A DNA stretch of 64,000 nt from the NCBI RefSeq assembly GCF_003385775.1, contig NZ_QRDP01000004.1:1473763-1537762 (forward strand). The letters are read 5' to 3'. Position 1 is the first letter of the stretch, and every line of letters begins with the position of its first letter. Positions 36,349-48,157 of the stretch are shown one piece after another. This DNA comes from Parasphingopyxis lamellibrachiae (GTDB lineage: Bacteria > Pseudomonadota > Alphaproteobacteria > Sphingomonadales > Sphingomonadaceae). Made by a program: the position numbers and the translations under genes. Under the pieces are notes generated by a model. It was not told the DNA's origin. It did no database searches and saw only the letters and a program-made list of their open reading frames with translations.

Positions 36349-36561
36349 TTAAGCCGTTTCAGCGGCCGCGCGAGCGCGTTCGCCCTGCAGCGTTTTGATA
36401 CGGGCAATATTGCGCCGGACTTCGGTTACCCGGGCCGGTCGTTCAAGCTGGTTCGTCGCCGACTGGAAGCGCAGGTTGAACTGCTCGCGCTTCAGGTCAG
36501 CAAGTTCTGCTGCCAGCTCATCGTCATTCTTGACCCGAAGGTCCTCGATTGGCCGTGCCAT
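36349..36561 (-). CDS. rpmC: 50S ribosomal protein L29
   Basis: A 70-residue protein with [20 protein letters not shown] and [20 protein letters not shown], the L29 helical hairpin. L29 surrounds the exit tunnel near the trigger-factor docking site. It lies between rplP and rpsQ. Confidence 0.96.
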   Translation of the reverse strand: MARPIEDLRVKNDDELAAELADLKREQFNLRFQSATNQLERPARVTEVRRNIARIKTLQGERARAAAETA

Positions 36562-36572
36562 TGCGGCGCCTC

Positions 36573-36995
36573 CTAGTAAATCGACTCACCAAGGCGGGCG
36601 ACCACCTTGGTCTTGATCGGCAATTTCTCGGCCGCACGCTCGAAAGCAACCTTAGCGAGCGGGCCGGGAACGCCGTCCAATTCAAACAAAATTCGGCCGG
36701 GCTTGACGCGAGCCGCCCAATATTCCGGCGAACCCTTACCTTTACCCTGACGAACTTCTGCAGGCTTTTTGGACACGGGAACATCCGGGAAAACGCGGAT
36801 CCATAACCGGCCCTGACGACGGATGTGACGCGTGATCGCGCGGCGTGCCGCCTCAATCTGGCGAGCCGTGATCCGCTCGGGCTCCATCGCCTTCAGGCCG
36901 AAGGATCCGAAATTGAGATCCGTACCGCCAGGCGCATTGCCCTTGATCCGGCCCTTAAAGGCCTTGCGGAACTTCGTGCGTTTGGGTTGCAGCAT
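36573..36995 (-). CDS. rplP: 50S ribosomal protein L16
   Basis: A 140-residue protein starting [19 protein letters not shown] and containing [20 protein letters not shown] and [21 protein letters not shown]16 lies near the A site and is needed for peptidyl transfer. It starts with the canonical MLQPKR, so the start is firm. Confidence 0.98.
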   Translation of the reverse strand: MLQPKRTKFRKAFKGRIKGNAPGGTDLNFGSFGLKAMEPERITARQIEAARRAITRHIRRQGRLWIRVFPDVPVSKKPAEVRQGKGKGSPEYWAARVKPGRILFELDGVPGPLAKVAFERAAEKLPIKTKVVARLGESIY

Positions 36996-37016
36996 CGTGC
37001 CGTACCTTCCTAAAAA

Positions 37017-37718
37017 CTAGCGTCGCTGCGCCGGACGAACGCCCGAGGTCTGAGCCTCGACCATCAGCCGGTCTTGCGCCGTTGGATCATGGGCCATGAT
37101 TTCACCCTTGAAGATCCAGCATTTCACACCGCAGACGCCATAAGCCGTATGGGCTGCGACTTCGGCATAATCGACATTGGCGCGCAGCGTATGAAGCGGC
37201 ACGCGGCCTTCGCGATACCATTCGGTACGCGCGATTTCGGCACCGCCGAGACGACCGCCGCACGTGATCTTGATACCCTCTGCGCCGAGACGCAGGGCCG
37301 ACTGAACGGCACGCTTCATGGCGCGGCGGAAAGCGATCCGGCGTTCGAGCTGATCTGCGACCGACTGGGCCACGAGACGCGCATCGACTTCGGGCTTCCG
37401 AATTTCGACGATGTTAAGCGACACGTCGCTTTCCGTCATCTCACCGAGCTTTTTGCGCAGCTTCTCGATGTCGGCGCCCTTCTTGCCGATGATCACACCG
37501 GGGCGGGCAGCATAGACGGACACGCGGCACAGTTTTGCCGGACGCTCGATCACAACCTTGGAAATAGCGGCCTGGGCCACCGTTTCCATGATGAACTTGC
37601 GAATCTTGAGATCCTCGAGCAGCAACCGGCCATATTCGCTGCCTTCGGCATACCAGCGGCTGTCCCAGGTCCGGTTGATCTGGAGGCGCATGCCTATCGG
37701 ATTGGACTTATGACCCAT
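37017..37718 (-). CDS. rpsC: 30S ribosomal protein S3
   Basis: A 233-residue protein with [20 protein letters not shown], the KH domain ([20 protein letters not shown]) and the C-terminal [21 protein letters not shown]3 forms part of the mRNA helicase site at the entry channel. Its start shares one base with the rplV stop. Confidence 0.98.
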   Translation of the reverse strand: MGHKSNPIGMRLQINRTWDSRWYAEGSEYGRLLLEDLKIRKFIMETVAQAAISKVVIERPAKLCRVSVYAARPGVIIGKKGADIEKLRKKLGEMTESDVSLNIVEIRKPEVDARLVAQSVADQLERRIAFRRAMKRAVQSALRLGAEGIKITCGGRLGGAEIARTEWYREGRVPLHTLRANVDYAEVAAHTAYGVCGVKCWIFKGEIMAHDPTAQDRLMVEAQTSGVRPAQRR

Positions 37719-38095
37719 TACGCGTCTTCCTCTTCACGAACGACAATGCGGATGCGGCTGAACGGCTTCATGATCCGGGCCGAACGGCCACGGGCACGAG
37801 CGCGCCAGCGCTTCATCGTCAGCGCCTTGCCGACACTTGCCTCGCTGATGACCAGCGCGTCGATGTCGAGATTATGGTTATTCTCCGCATTGGCGATCGC
37901 CGACTGCAGAACCTTGCGAACGTCGACCGCCATGGCGCGCTTCGAGAAGCTCAACACGTTGAGCGCCTCTTCAGCCTTCTTGCCGCGGATCAGACCGGCG
38001 ACGAGATTGAGTTTCTGCGCGGATCCGCGAATCGAACTGCCGACAGCGTAAGCTTCATTGTCGGCCACGCGGCGGGGATTGGCTTGCTTGCTCAT
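37718..38095 (-). CDS. rplV: 50S ribosomal protein L22
   Basis: A 125-residue protein with [40 protein letters not shown] and [20 protein letters not shown]. The beta hairpin of L22 lines the exit tunnel and carries macrolide-resistance positions. Coupled to rpsC by a TAATG overlap. Confidence 0.97.
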   Translation of the reverse strand: MSKQANPRRVADNEAYAVGSSIRGSAQKLNLVAGLIRGKKAEEALNVLSFSKRAMAVDVRKVLQSAIANAENNHNLDIDALVISEASVGKALTMKRWRARARGRSARIMKPFSRIRIVVREEEDA

Positions 38096-38097
38096 GC

Positions 38098-38370
38098 CTA
38101 GCGTCCCTTCTTGTCGGCCATATGGCCGGGGAAGAAGCGGGTCGGCGCGAACTCGCCGAGCTTGTGCCCGACCATGTCCTCATTCACTGACACCGGCACG
38201 AACTTGCGGCCGTTATAGACGTTGAAGGTCAAGCCAACGAACTGCGGCAGGATCGTCGAACGCCGCGACCAGGTCTTGATCGGCTTGTTCGAGTTTTCGT
38301 CCTGCGCCGTTTCGGCTTTCTTCAGGAGATGAAGGTCTACAAAGGGACCTTTCCATACGGAACGGGCCAT
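38098..38370 (-). CDS. rpsS: 30S ribosomal protein S19
   Basis: A 90-residue protein with [40 protein letters not shown] and [17 protein letters not shown]-like [21 protein letters not shown]19 is in the 30S head near the A-site finger. It lies between rplB and rplV. Confidence 0.97.
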   Translation of the reverse strand: MARSVWKGPFVDLHLLKKAETAQDENSNKPIKTWSRRSTILPQFVGLTFNVYNGRKFVPVSVNEDMVGHKLGEFAPTRFFPGHMADKKGR

Positions 38371-38372
38371 GA

Positions 38373-39212
38373 CTACCTCTTCTTCTTCTTGTGCCGCGAA
38401 CGGATGATCATCTTGTTCGAGGCAGCCTTGGGATTACGGGTACGGGCGCCCTTGGCGGACTTGCCCGTTGGCGAAACCGGATGACGACCACCGGATGTCT
38501 TGCCCTCACCACCACCATGCGGGTGATCAACGGGGTTCTTGGCCACACCGCGAGTCAGCGGTTTGATGCCGCGCCAGCGATTGCGGCCTGCCTTGGCGAA
38601 ATAGGTGTTGCTGTTGTCCGGATTGGAAACAGCACCAACCGTGCCCATGCAATCCGCAGGAACGAAGCGCTGCTCACCCGATTTGAGGCGAACCATCACC
38701 ATGCCGCGATCGCGGCCCACCAGCTGAACATAGGTGCCGGCGGCACGGGCGATCTGCCCGCCCTTGCCCGGGCGCATTTCGATATTGTGGCAGATTGTGC
38801 CGACCGGCATCTGCCCCAGAAGCATGGCATTGCCAGGCTTGGTATCGGTTTTTTCGCCAGCGATCACAGTGTTGCCAACATCGAGCCGCTGCGGCGCGAT
38901 GATGTAGGACAGTTCGCCATCGGCATATTTCAGCAGCGCGATGAATGCGGACCGGTTGGGATCATATTCGATCCGCTCGACCGTGGCTTCCACATCCCAT
39001 TTCCGGCGCTTGAAATCGACCTTGCGATATTTCTGCTTGTGACCGCCGCCGATGCCCCGCGCGGTGACATGGCCCATATTGTTGCGGCCGCCGGTCTTGC
39101 GCTTGCCTTCGACGAGCGACTTGACCGGTCCGCCCTTCCAGAGGCCGGACTTGTCGACGATGACGAGATGGCGCCGGCCAGGGCTCGTCGGTTTGGCTGA
39201 TTTAAGTGCCAT
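38373..39212 (-). CDS. rplB: 50S ribosomal protein L2
   Basis: A 279-residue protein with [40 protein letters not shown] and the universally conserved C-terminal [20 protein letters not shown] containing the histidine needed for peptidyl-transferase activity. L2 is one of the largest 50S proteins and bridges the subunits. It follows rplW. Confidence 0.98.
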   Translation of the reverse strand: MALKSAKPTSPGRRHLVIVDKSGLWKGGPVKSLVEGKRKTGGRNNMGHVTARGIGGGHKQKYRKVDFKRRKWDVEATVERIEYDPNRSAFIALLKYADGELSYIIAPQRLDVGNTVIAGEKTDTKPGNAMLLGQMPVGTICHNIEMRPGKGGQIARAAGTYVQLVGRDRGMVMVRLKSGEQRFVPADCMGTVGAVSNPDNSNTYFAKAGRNRWRGIKPLTRGVAKNPVDHPHGGGEGKTSGGRHPVSPTGKSAKGARTRNPKAASNKMIIRSRHKKKKR

Positions 39213-39214
39213 GA

Positions 39215-39529
39215 CTAGATCCCCGTCGTAACGTCAATGGAATCACCATCAGCAAGCGTGATAACCGCTTTCTTGATGTCGTTCCGTTTGTAGGGACGAC
39301 CCTTCCAGAGCTTCTTCTTGCCCTTCTGGATCAGCGTGTTCACGCCGGTCACCCGAACATCGAACAGTGCTTCAACAGCCGCCTTGATGGCGGGCTTGGT
39401 CGCATCCTTGCTGACCCGGAAAACAACCGCGTTGTTTTCACTCAGCAAAGTGGATTTTTCCGTGATGTGCGGACCCTTGATCACGTCATAATGCTCAAGC
39501 GCAACCGCTTCGGTTTTCTTTTTAGCCAT
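39215..39529 (-). CDS. rplW: 50S ribosomal protein L23
   Basis: A 104-residue protein with [20 protein letters not shown] and [21 protein letters not shown]23 is the docking site for trigger factor, SRP and SecY at the tunnel exit. The ATG at 39529 overlaps the rplD stop by eight bases and is preferred to the longer frame at 39553. Confidence 0.96.
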   Translation of the reverse strand: MAKKKTEAVALEHYDVIKGPHITEKSTLLSENNAVVFRVSKDATKPAIKAAVEALFDVRVTGVNTLIQKGKKKLWKGRPYKRNDIKKAVITLADGDSIDVTTGI

Positions 39530-40148
39530 TGAAGCGCGCCTCCAGCTGCTCAACCGCTGCGCGGGTCAGGACCAGCGTATCATGGTTGAGGATGTCATAG
39601 ACGTTGGCACCCATCGCCGGCATCACATCGACGCCGATGATATTGGCCGATGCCTTGCGGAAGTTATCGTTCACGGCCTCGCCGTCGATAACCAGCGCAG
39701 ACTTGCCCAGGCCAAGCTTGTCGAAATGACCCTTGAGCGCCTTGGTCTTCATTTCCTTGAGATCGATATTCTCCACGACGATCAGGCTTTCGGCCTTAAC
39801 TTTCGAAGAGAGCGCCATTTTCAGGCCGAGCGCACGAACCTTCTTGTTCAGCGACGGATCGAAATCACGCTTGCGCGCGCCATGAGCCTTGCCGCCACCG
39901 ATGAAGATCGGAGCACGGCGATCGCCATGACGAGCGGTACCACCGCCCTTTTGCTTGCCGTATTTCTTGCCGGTGCGGTTTACATCCGACCGTTCCCGGG
40001 TCGGACGCGCCGTCGCACGGCGCTTCTCGAGCTGCCACGTCACAACGCGGTGCATGATATCGGCGCGCGGATCGAGGCCGAAAATATCGTCTTTCAGATC
40101 GATATCGCCCTTGGCCTTTGCGTCGAGGGTTTTAACCTTGAGTTTCAT
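39522..40148 (-). CDS. rplD: 50S ribosomal protein L4
   Basis: A 208-residue protein with [38 protein letters not shown] and a C-terminal [21 protein letters not shown]4's loop reaches into the exit tunnel; in enterobacteria it also autoregulates the S10 operon. It lies between rplC and rplW. Confidence 0.97.
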   Translation of the reverse strand: MKLKVKTLDAKAKGDIDLKDDIFGLDPRADIMHRVVTWQLEKRRATARPTRERSDVNRTGKKYGKQKGGGTARHGDRRAPIFIGGGKAHGARKRDFDPSLNKKVRALGLKMALSSKVKAESLIVVENIDLKEMKTKALKGHFDKLGLGKSALVIDGEAVNDNFRKASANIIGVDVMPAMGANVYDILNHDTLVLTRAAVEQLEARFNG

Positions 40149-40151
40149 GGC

Positions 40152-41003
40152 TTAGCCCTCCTTCTTCGCGTCATCGCCGGAATTTTCATCCGACTTGGAG
40201 GCTTCTTCGGCAGGCGCTGCAGCTGCAGCCGCTTCGATTTCAGCATCGGTTGGGCCGGTTGCAGCTTCGTGCACCGCGGCATCTTCGATCATGCCGGCCG
40301 GCGCATCCTCGGTTGCCGTTTCATCGGCATTGCGGCGAAGGCCGCCCGGGATCGGCGCGTCGGCATGAAGGGGAACCTTCATGGCATCGTTGATGATGAG
40401 CCACGCGCCCTTGTGACCGGGAACCGAACCCTTGATGAAGATAAGGCCGCGATTGGCGTCCGTGCGCACGACTTCCAGATTCTGCTGGGTGCGCTGGCGA
40501 TCGCCCATATGGCCGGCCATCTTCTTGTTCTTGAACACCTTGCCGGGATCCTGGCGCTGCCCCGTCGAACCGTGCGAACGGTGCGAGATCGAAACACCGT
40601 GCGTTGCGCGCAGGCCGCCAAAGCCGTGCCGCTTCATGGCACCGGCAAAACCCTTGCCCTGCGTCTGCCCGGTAACGTCGACGATCTGGCCGGCGACGAA
40701 ATGGTCTGCCGTCAGCGTCGCACCGACGGGAAGCAGCGCTTCTTCGTCGACCCGGAACTCGGCAACCCGCAATTTGGGCTCAACTTCATTTTTCGCGAAA
40801 TGGCCACGGACCGGCTTCGAAACATTTTTCGCCTTGGCCGTACCGGCACCCAGCTGCACGGCGGTATATCCGTCGCGCTCTGCTTCGCGGACCGACACCA
40901 CCTGGCAATTGTCCAGCTGCAGGACGGTAACTGGCACATGCCGACCGTCCGCCTGGAACAGGCGGGTCATCCCCATCTTCTTCGCGATAACGCCACTGCG
41001 CAT
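40152..41003 (-). CDS. rplC: 50S ribosomal protein L3 with long acidic C-terminal tail
   Basis: A 283-residue L3; typical proteins have about 205-250. The core is canonical: [60 protein letters not shown]. From about residue 215 an extra tail rich in Ala, Glu and Asp follows ([20 protein letters not shown] within it). The methylated Gln and peptidyl-transfer loop are unaffected. The start at 41003 gives the family N-terminus. About 190 bases separate it from rpsJ, far more than elsewhere in the operon. Confidence 0.96.
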   Translation of the reverse strand: MRSGVIAKKMGMTRLFQADGRHVPVTVLQLDNCQVVSVREAERDGYTAVQLGAGTAKAKNVSKPVRGHFAKNEVEPKLRVAEFRVDEEALLPVGATLTADHFVAGQIVDVTGQTQGKGFAGAMKRHGFGGLRATHGVSISHRSHGSTGQRQDPGKVFKNKKMAGHMGDRQRTQQNLEVVRTDANRGLIFIKGSVPGHKGAWLIINDAMKVPLHADAPIPGGLRRNADETATEDAPAGMIEDAAVHEAATGPTDAEIEAAAAAAPAEEASKSDENSGDDAKKEG

Positions 41004-41077
41004 CACAGCAATTCTCCTCAACAGAGGCCCACGACATGATTGCCGCGGGCATGATCAACCCAAATTTCCATGCATCG

Positions 41078-41123
41078 CCCCGTCCGGGCTGAGCGCCTCG
41101 CGAAAACCGCGAAGCAGACGGGG
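41078..41123. other. Nested hairpin in the rpsJ-rplC gap
   Basis: CCCCGTC at 41078-41084 pairs with GACGGGG at 41117-41123, and inside it CTCGCG and CGCGAAG can pair around AAAAC. The 190-base space between rpsJ and rplC otherwise shows no gene. It may be a regulatory leader structure or another small dispersed repeat. Confidence 0.4.
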
Positions 41124-41192
41124 GACGCAGACCACAGCATCGCTGCGCGGTATCCCAATATTTGCCACCCTCAACTCCGGGCGGCGCTCTGG

Positions 41193-41504
41193 CTAGGCCA
41201 GCTTAATCTCAACATCGACACCAGCGGCCAGATCGAGCTTCATCAACGCATCGACCGTCTGCGGCGTCGGCTGCACGATATCGAGCAGCCTTTTATACGT
41301 GCGAACCTCGAACTGCTCGCGCGACTTTTTGTCGACATGCGGGCCACGGTTCACCGTGAATTTTTCAATTCGCGTAGGCATCGGAATGGGTCCGCGAATA
41401 AGTGCACCAGTACGGCGAGCCGTATCGGCAATGTCGCCAGTTGCCTGATCGAGCACACGATGATCGAATGCCTTCAGACGAATACGAATATTCTGCGTTT
41501 CCAT
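41193..41504 (-). CDS. rpsJ: 30S ribosomal protein S10
   Basis: A 103-residue protein, [20 protein letters not shown] with [20 protein letters not shown] and [21 protein letters not shown]10 is in the 30S head and also serves as NusE in antitermination complexes. The ATG at 41504 is the family start, chosen over an upstream TTG. It opens the S10 operon after a double terminator behind tuf. Confidence 0.98.
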   Translation of the reverse strand: METQNIRIRLKAFDHRVLDQATGDIADTARRTGALIRGPIPMPTRIEKFTVNRGPHVDKKSREQFEVRTYKRLLDIVQPTPQTVDALMKLDLAAGVDVEIKLA

Positions 41505-41533
41505 GTCCAACTACCGATGCGAAAGAGCCAAAA

Positions 41534-41549
41534 CCCGGCCGGAACCGGG
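41534..41549 (-). terminator. Second hairpin between tuf and rpsJ
   Basis: On the minus strand CCCGG, a six-base loop and CCGGG are followed by TTTTGGC. It lies 30 bases before the rpsJ start and may be a back-up terminator or a leader element of the S10 operon. Confidence 0.4.
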
Positions 41550-41577
41550 CTCTAAAACCAATTAAAACAAAAGCAAG

Positions 41578-41606
41578 CCGCCCGACTCCATAAAGGAATC
41601 GGGCGG
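41578..41606 (-). terminator. Terminator after tuf
   Basis: On the minus strand CCGCCCGATTCC and GGAGTCGGGCGG pair over twelve positions with one wobble around TTTAT, followed by CTTGCTTTTGTTTT. It separates the rpsL-rpsG-fusA-tuf transcript from the S10 operon. Confidence 0.7.
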
Positions 41607-41623
41607 GCTATGCACATCCTATA

Positions 41624-42814
<1,191 letters not shown>

Positions 42815-42863
42815 AATTAATTCCTTGTCTTTCTTACGTCTTCAAAAATCTAGCTGCCAACCT

Positions 42864-44942
42864 TTATGCAAGCTTGGCCTTCACTTCATCAGCAACCTGC
42901 TGCGGCACTTCCTCATAGTGAGAGAACTGCATCGTATACTGGGCACGCCCCTGACTGAACGAGCGCAGCTCATTAACGTAGCCGAACATATTAGCAAGAG
43001 GTACTATCGCATCCACCGTCTGCGCATTGCCCCGGCTATCGGTTCCCTGAACCTGGCCGCGACGGCTGTTCAAGTCGCCGATTACATCGCCCAGATAGTC
43101 TTCCGGGGTCACAACCTCAACCTTCATAACAGGCTCAAGCAGCTTGATACCGGCCTTCTGCGCCACTTCGCGCATTGCGGCACGGCCGCAAATCTCAAAT
43201 GCAAGCGCAGAAGAGTCGACGTCATGATATTTACCGTCGAGCAGCTGAATCGCGAAATCGATGATCGGGAAGCCGATGAGCGAACCGGTTTCGGCCGTTT
43301 CACGCATACCTTTCTCGACCGAAGGTATATATTCCTTCGGAACGTTACCGCCCTTGACCGAATCTTCGAATTCAATGCCCGAACCGCGCTCGCCCGGCTG
43401 AACTGCAATCTTGACTTCGGCGAACTGACCCGAACCACCCGATTGCTTCTTATGGGTGTAGGTAAGCTCAACCGGCTTGGCCAGGCTCTCGCGATAGGCA
43501 ACCTGCGGCGCACCGACATTGGCGTCCACCTTGAATTCACGCTTCATGCGATCAACGAGAATCTCGAGATGGAGCTCGCCCATCCCCTTGATGATCGTTT
43601 GGCCGCTTTCATAGTCGCTGGTCACGCGGAAAGACGGATCTTCCTGAGCGAGGCGATTGAGTGCGATGCCCATTTTTTCCTGGTCGGCCTTGGTCTTCGG
43701 CTCAACGGCAACCTCGATAACGGGATCGGGAAAGTCCATACGCTCCAGAATAACCGGCGCGCTTGACGAAGACAGCGTATCGCCCGTCGTCACATCCTTC
43801 AGGCCGGCGATGGCGACAATGTCTCCCGCATAGGCGACATCGATATCCTCACGGTCATTGGCATGCATAAGCAGCATGCGACCGATTTTCTCTTTCGAAT
43901 CCTTGACCGAGTTCAGAACCTGGTCGGACCGCGAAAGCTGGCCGGAATAGATGCGACAGAAGGTCAGCGTACCGACAAAGGGGTCGGTCATGATCTTGAA
44001 AGCCAGCGCGGAGAACGGGGCGCTGTCATCGGCAGCACGCGTTTCTTCCGATTCCTCGTCGCCAGGCTTGATGCCCTTGATGGCGGGAACGTCGACCGGG
44101 CTCGGCAGATAGTCGACCACAGCATCGAGCAAAGGCTGGACACCCTTGTTCTTGAAGGCCGAGCCGCACAGTACCGGAACGAACTTCTGGTCCAGCGTAC
44201 CCTTGCGGATGAGCTTTTTCAGCGTGGCCATATCCGGCTCATTGCCTTCCAGATAGGCGGTCATGACATCGTCGTCCTGCTCAACGGCAAGCTCGAGCAT
44301 CGTTTCGCGCGCGGCGGCGGCAGCGTCGACCATGTCGGCGGGAATGTCCGTGATTTCGAATTCCGCGCCCAGCGATTCGTCCTTCCAGACGATCGCGTTG
44401 TTGGCGACCAGATCGACAACACCTTTAAGGTCGGATTCGAGACCGATCGGCAAAGTCAGCACCAGCGGCGTCGCGCCGAGGCGATCGACGATCATCTCGA
44501 CGCACATGTCGAAATTCGCACCCGTGCGGTCGAGCTTGTTGATGAAGCACATCCGCGGCACCTGATACCGGTCGGCCTGACGCCACACGGTCTCGGACTG
44601 AGGCTCGACACCGGCAACGCCGTCGAACACGGCAACCGCGCCATCGAGGACGCGAAGCGCGCGCTCGACTTCGATCGTGAAGTCGACATGGCCCGGGGTA
44701 TCGATGATATTGATCCGGTGATCTTTCCAGAACGTCGTTGTTGCAGCAGAGGTAATGGTAATACCACGCTCCTGCTCCTGCTCCATCCAGTCCATCGTCG
44801 CCGCGCCATCATGGACCTCGCCGATCTTGTAGGACTTACCGGTATAATAGAGGATGCGTTCGGTCGTCGTCGTCTTACCGGCATCGATGTGCGCCATGAT
44901 GCCGATATTACGATACATTTCGATCGAAGTGTCGCGGGCCAT
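42864..44942 (-). CDS. fusA: Elongation factor G
   Basis: A 692-residue translocase. Motifs are [15 protein letters not shown] (P-loop), [30 protein letters not shown], and the later domain IV/V segments [20 protein letters not shown] and [20 protein letters not shown]. It moves tRNAs and mRNA after peptide bond formation and also acts in recycling. It follows rpsG in the usual str order. Confidence 0.99.
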   Translation of the reverse strand: MARDTSIEMYRNIGIMAHIDAGKTTTTERILYYTGKSYKIGEVHDGAATMDWMEQEQERGITITSAATTTFWKDHRINIIDTPGHVDFTIEVERALRVLDGAVAVFDGVAGVEPQSETVWRQADRYQVPRMCFINKLDRTGANFDMCVEMIVDRLGATPLVLTLPIGLESDLKGVVDLVANNAIVWKDESLGAEFEITDIPADMVDAAAAARETMLELAVEQDDDVMTAYLEGNEPDMATLKKLIRKGTLDQKFVPVLCGSAFKNKGVQPLLDAVVDYLPSPVDVPAIKGIKPGDEESEETRAADDSAPFSALAFKIMTDPFVGTLTFCRIYSGQLSRSDQVLNSVKDSKEKIGRMLLMHANDREDIDVAYAGDIVAIAGLKDVTTGDTLSSSSAPVILERMDFPDPVIEVAVEPKTKADQEKMGIALNRLAQEDPSFRVTSDYESGQTIIKGMGELHLEILVDRMKREFKVDANVGAPQVAYRESLAKPVELTYTHKKQSGGSGQFAEVKIAVQPGERGSGIEFEDSVKGGNVPKEYIPSVEKGMRETAETGSLIGFPIIDFAIQLLDGKYHDVDSSALAFEICGRAAMREVAQKAGIKLLEPVMKVEVVTPEDYLGDVIGDLNSRRGQVQGTDSRGNAQTVDAIVPLANMFGYVNELRSFSQGRAQYTMQFSHYEEVPQQVADEVKAKLA

Positions 44943-45009
44943 TTCAAATTGCTCCAGTGATCGGCCAGCAGGGCCGAATTCAGTTCAGTGTCTGTGCTAC
45001 CGGCGCCGG

Positions 45010-45480
45010 TTACCAGCGATAGTGCGAGAAGGCGCGGTTGGCTTCAGCCATTTTGTGCGTGTCTTCACGCTTCTTGACCGCATTGCCGCGATTGTTGGAC
45101 GCATCCATCAGCTCACCGGAAAGGCGTGCCGCCATCGTATTCTCGCCACGGCTGCGCGCGGCGCCGATGAGCCAGCGAATGGCCAGCGCCTGAGCGCGCT
45201 CCGGGCGAACCTCAACCGGCACCTGATAGGTAGCACCGCCAACGCGGCGGCTGCGCACTTCAACACCGGGCTTGATGTTGTTCAATGCGTCATGAAACAC
45301 CTGAACCGGATCGGCCTTGGATTTCGCTTCGACCTGGTCGAGCGCGCCATAGACGATACCTTCAGCGACGGATTTCTTGCCGTCGTACATCAGGTTGTTC
45401 ATGAATTTCGAAAGCACCTGATCTCCAAATTTGGGATCGGGCAGAATTTCCCGTTTCTCGGGACGGCGACGACGTGACAT
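45010..45480 (-). CDS. rpsG: 30S ribosomal protein S7
   Basis: A 156-residue protein with [40 protein letters not shown] and [20 protein letters not shown]-type [21 protein letters not shown]7 organises the 3' major domain of 16S rRNA and autoregulates the str operon in Escherichia coli. The ends are canonical. Confidence 0.98.
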   Translation of the reverse strand: MSRRRRPEKREILPDPKFGDQVLSKFMNNLMYDGKKSVAEGIVYGALDQVEAKSKADPVQVFHDALNNIKPGVEVRSRRVGGATYQVPVEVRPERAQALAIRWLIGAARSRGENTMAARLSGELMDASNNRGNAVKKREDTHKMAEANRAFSHYRW

Positions 45481-45504
45481 ATCGTTAAACCTCTTCGATC
45501 AATC

Positions 45505-45876
45505 TTATTTGGGACGCTTGGCGCCGTATTTCGAACGGCTCTGCCGGCGGTCTTTCACACCCTGCGTATCGAGAACACCGCGCAGCACATGATAGCGGAC
45601 GCCGGGAAGGTCGCGTACACGACCACCACGGATCAGCACCACAGAGTGCTCCTGCAGGTTATGCCCTTCGCCCGGGATATAGCTGATGACTTCGCGCTGG
45701 TTGGTCAGGCGGACCTTGGCAACCTTACGCAGAGCCGAGTTCGGCTTTTTCGGGGTCGTCGTATAAACGCGCGTGCAAACGCCCCGCTTCTGCGGGTTCG
45801 CCTCCATCGCGGGCACTTTCGATTTCGCCTTTTGCGGCGTGCGACCCTTGCGGATCAGCTGATTGATCGTTGGCAT
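45505..45876 (-). CDS. rpsL: 30S ribosomal protein S12
   Basis: A 123-residue protein with [40 protein letters not shown] and the [20 protein letters not shown] loop. S12 is at the decoding centre. Lys43 is wild type, but the residue at position 88, Lys in most bacteria, is Arg here (codon CGC, in GRVRDLPG), the substitution that in enterobacteria and mycobacteria gives streptomycin resistance. The ATG at 45876 is the family start. First gene of the str operon. Confidence 0.98.
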   Translation of the reverse strand: MPTINQLIRKGRTPQKAKSKVPAMEANPQKRGVCTRVYTTTPKKPNSALRKVAKVRLTNQREVISYIPGEGHNLQEHSVVLIRGGRVRDLPGVRYHVLRGVLDTQGVKDRRQSRSKYGAKRPK

Positions 45877-46181
45877 GAAGCCCTTCACCTTTGTCAGTTA
45901 CTCTGTCACGGGCACGCCGCATGTTTCCGAGTCCGGTATCCGGAAGCCGGAAACGCACAAAGGCCTTCCGGCAACCGCTAACGGCTCCGCAAGGCCCCAT
46001 ACACGCCAATGGCAATGTTCAAGCTCATTGTCCCATGTCGAATCGTCTCCGGGTTAAACCCTACTACCGATCCTCGGGACGGGCGGCGATATAGCCCCGG
46101 TCCGGCAGACGGTCAATGGCGCAAGCGCAACAATATGTCGCAGGTGCACAGTGCATCGAGATTGCGTAGAGAGTTTGATTG
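45877..46181. other. 305-base intergenic region with str-operon leader
   Basis: The region separates the divergent rpsL and uracil-DNA-glycosylase-like genes. It must hold the str-operon promoter, but I could not pick convincing -35/-10 boxes. At 45923-45954 GTTTCCG and CGGAAAC form the base of a hairpin that lies in the rpsL leader and contains two CCGG steps. No open frame with a credible start or codon pattern was seen. Confidence 0.5.
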
Positions 46182-46760
46182 ATGAAGCTGAACGTCCATC
46201 TCTCTTCCGTACGCAACTGCCGGCTGTGCGCGGGAACCATTCCCGATCCAATCCGGCCTGTTTTGCAGGCGGGTGCAAATGCCCGCGTCCTCGTCGCCGG
46301 GCAGGCGCCGGGCAGAAAGGTTCAGGCAAGCGGTATCCCGTTCGACGATGCCAGCGGAGATCGGCTGCGGGAGTGGATGGGCGTGAACCCGGAAACATTT
46401 TACGATCCCGAGCGGATTGCCATTCTGCCCATGGCGTTCTGCTATCCGGGAACGGGCAAGTCCGGCGACCTTCCTCCGCCGCCCATCTGCGCCACGACAT
46501 GGCGGAAAAACCTGCTTGAAGGACTGAAGAATATCCGCCTGACGCTGGTGATCGGGCAATATGCGATGGGCTGGCATCTCGATACGCCGCACCGGACACT
46601 GACGGAGACCGTGAGGCACTGGCGCGATTTTGGCGAGGCTGAGATACCGCTGCCCCATCCCAGCCCGCGCAACAATATCTGGCTTTCGAAAAATCCTTGG
46701 TTCGCAGCCGAACTGCTCCCCGTACTGCGCCGGAAAATTGCCGGGGCGCTACGCGATTGA
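46182..46760 (+). CDS. Uracil-DNA-glycosylase-family protein
   Basis: A 192-residue protein of the uracil-DNA glycosylase superfamily. The motif VAGQAPGRKVQASGIPFDDA corresponds to the GQAPG or GEAPG water-activating loop, and the C-terminal LPHPSPRNNIWL to the HPSP loop. An N-terminal Cys-x2-Cys pair (CRLC) is present. This subgroup is widespread in proteobacteria; its base specificity is not established. The ATG at 46182 is used; a TTG lies immediately before it. It is divergent from the str operon. Confidence 0.82.
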   Translation: MKLNVHLSSVRNCRLCAGTIPDPIRPVLQAGANARVLVAGQAPGRKVQASGIPFDDASGDRLREWMGVNPETFYDPERIAILPMAFCYPGTGKSGDLPPPPICATTWRKNLLEGLKNIRLTLVIGQYAMGWHLDTPHRTLTETVRHWRDFGEAEIPLPHPSPRNNIWLSKNPWFAAELLPVLRRKIAGALRD

Positions 46761-46857
46761 CGGTGCAATAAGCACTGTTCTCTCATGCGATATTCTGCCA
46801 TCACCGCGCTGCAAACTCCTGTAGTTCCATGACCATCAACGGCGCTCCTCCCTGTCC

Positions 46858-48132
46858 ATGAACCGCCTCGCCCTTCCTATAACTCTGGCAATTGTCGCGC
46901 TCGGCACGCTGCTCATGGCGGATATTATCGGCGGGCCCTTTCCAACCCACGCCGTATCCAATGCCTTGTCCGTCACGCTCGCTCCGCCGGAAGAGGCCAC
47001 GCCGGAACCGGGCGGCGATATTATCGAACTCAACGGCCGGTCCGGGCTGATCGATTACAACGAGATCGAACGCCGAATAGACGCCCTGATGGAAGAAGGT
47101 ACGATGGTCGGGCTTTCGGTTGCGATCATGGAAAATGGCCAGATCACATTTGCACGCGGCTATGGCGAAACCTTGTATGGCAGCGGCGAGGAGGTGACAG
47201 TCGACACTGTTTTCCGCTGGGCATCGCTCTCAAAAGGCATCGCATCGACAATGATAGCGCTGCTGGCAGAAGACGGTGCCCTCGATCTCGACGCACCGGT
47301 TTCCAGGTTTGCGCCCTCGCTGCGGCTGCCGGCATCCGGCCAGATGCGCATCACCATTGCCGATCTCTTGTCTCACCGGCTGGGCATTGAACGCAACGCG
47401 CTCGACAACCGACTCGAAGCCGGCGAGGATCCACTGATCCTGCGCACGGCGCTTGGCAGCCGTCCTGAGGTCTGCACACCGGGCACCTGCCATCGGTATC
47501 AGAATATCGGCTTCGATGCGGCGAGCGAGATAATCGAGGGCATTACCGGGCAAAGCTATGAAATTGCCGTGCAACGCCGCCTGCTGCAGCCGCTCGGCAT
47601 GCGGACTGCCAGCGTATCACGCCGCGGTCTGTTCGAGAGTCAGAGCTGGGCCCGCAGCCATCGCGGCGAAGGCATAGAGGTGCCGGTCGTGGAGCCTTAT
47701 TACCGGATACCGGCCGCCGGCGGTATGAACGGATCGATCCGCGACCTTGCCCGGTGGATGCAGGCACAGGTTAATGGCGCGCCCGATATTGTTCCCCCCT
47801 CGATACTCGCCACAACCCATCGCCCGGTTGTCCGTACGGAACGCGAAGACCGGCGCAACCGGCGCTACGCGGAGAGGATATCCAATACCCATTATGCGCT
47901 GGGTTGGCGCGTCTATGACTATGCCGGCCATACCGTCATCTCCCACCGCGGAGCCGTGCGCGGGTATCGGGCGATGATCATGTTCGATCCTGCGTTACGG
48001 ACCGGCGTGGTCGTGCTCTCGAATTCCGGCAATGGCCGGCCATTCGGCATTCCGATGGATGTATTCGATCAGCTATACGGTCTGCCCGACGCCAACTGGA
48101 TCGATCCTGAAGCGGCGGACAGTTCCCGTTAA
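46858..48132 (+). CDS. Exported serine hydrolase, class C beta-lactamase family (S12)
   Basis: A 424-residue protein with a hydrophobic N-terminal signal or anchor (ALPITLAIVALGTLLMADII). The S12 catalytic motifs are in order: SLSK (Ser123, Lys126), YQN near residue 214 (RYQNIGFD) and HRG (ISHRGAVRGY). Such proteins include class C beta-lactamases, D-peptidases and esterases. It lacks clear features of a true AmpC and is more likely a peptidase or esterase. It is followed on the same strand by an alpha/beta hydrolase. Confidence 0.85.
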   Translation: MNRLALPITLAIVALGTLLMADIIGGPFPTHAVSNALSVTLAPPEEATPEPGGDIIELNGRSGLIDYNEIERRIDALMEEGTMVGLSVAIMENGQITFARGYGETLYGSGEEVTVDTVFRWASLSKGIASTMIALLAEDGALDLDAPVSRFAPSLRLPASGQMRITIADLLSHRLGIERNALDNRLEAGEDPLILRTALGSRPEVCTPGTCHRYQNIGFDAASEIIEGITGQSYEIAVQRRLLQPLGMRTASVSRRGLFESQSWARSHRGEGIEVPVVEPYYRIPAAGGMNGSIRDLARWMQAQVNGAPDIVPPSILATTHRPVVRTEREDRRNRRYAERISNTHYALGWRVYDYAGHTVISHRGAVRGYRAMIMFDPALRTGVVVLSNSGNGRPFGIPMDVFDQLYGLPDANWIDPEAADSSR

Positions 48133-48157
48133 GATCGGGACAGCTAGGCGACCGGAT

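Noticed and set aside
39582-41039. A 485-codon open frame on the plus strand
   Set aside because: It is antisense to rplD and rplC, which are unmistakable; high GC and codon bias create long antisense frames. The product has no recognisable domain.
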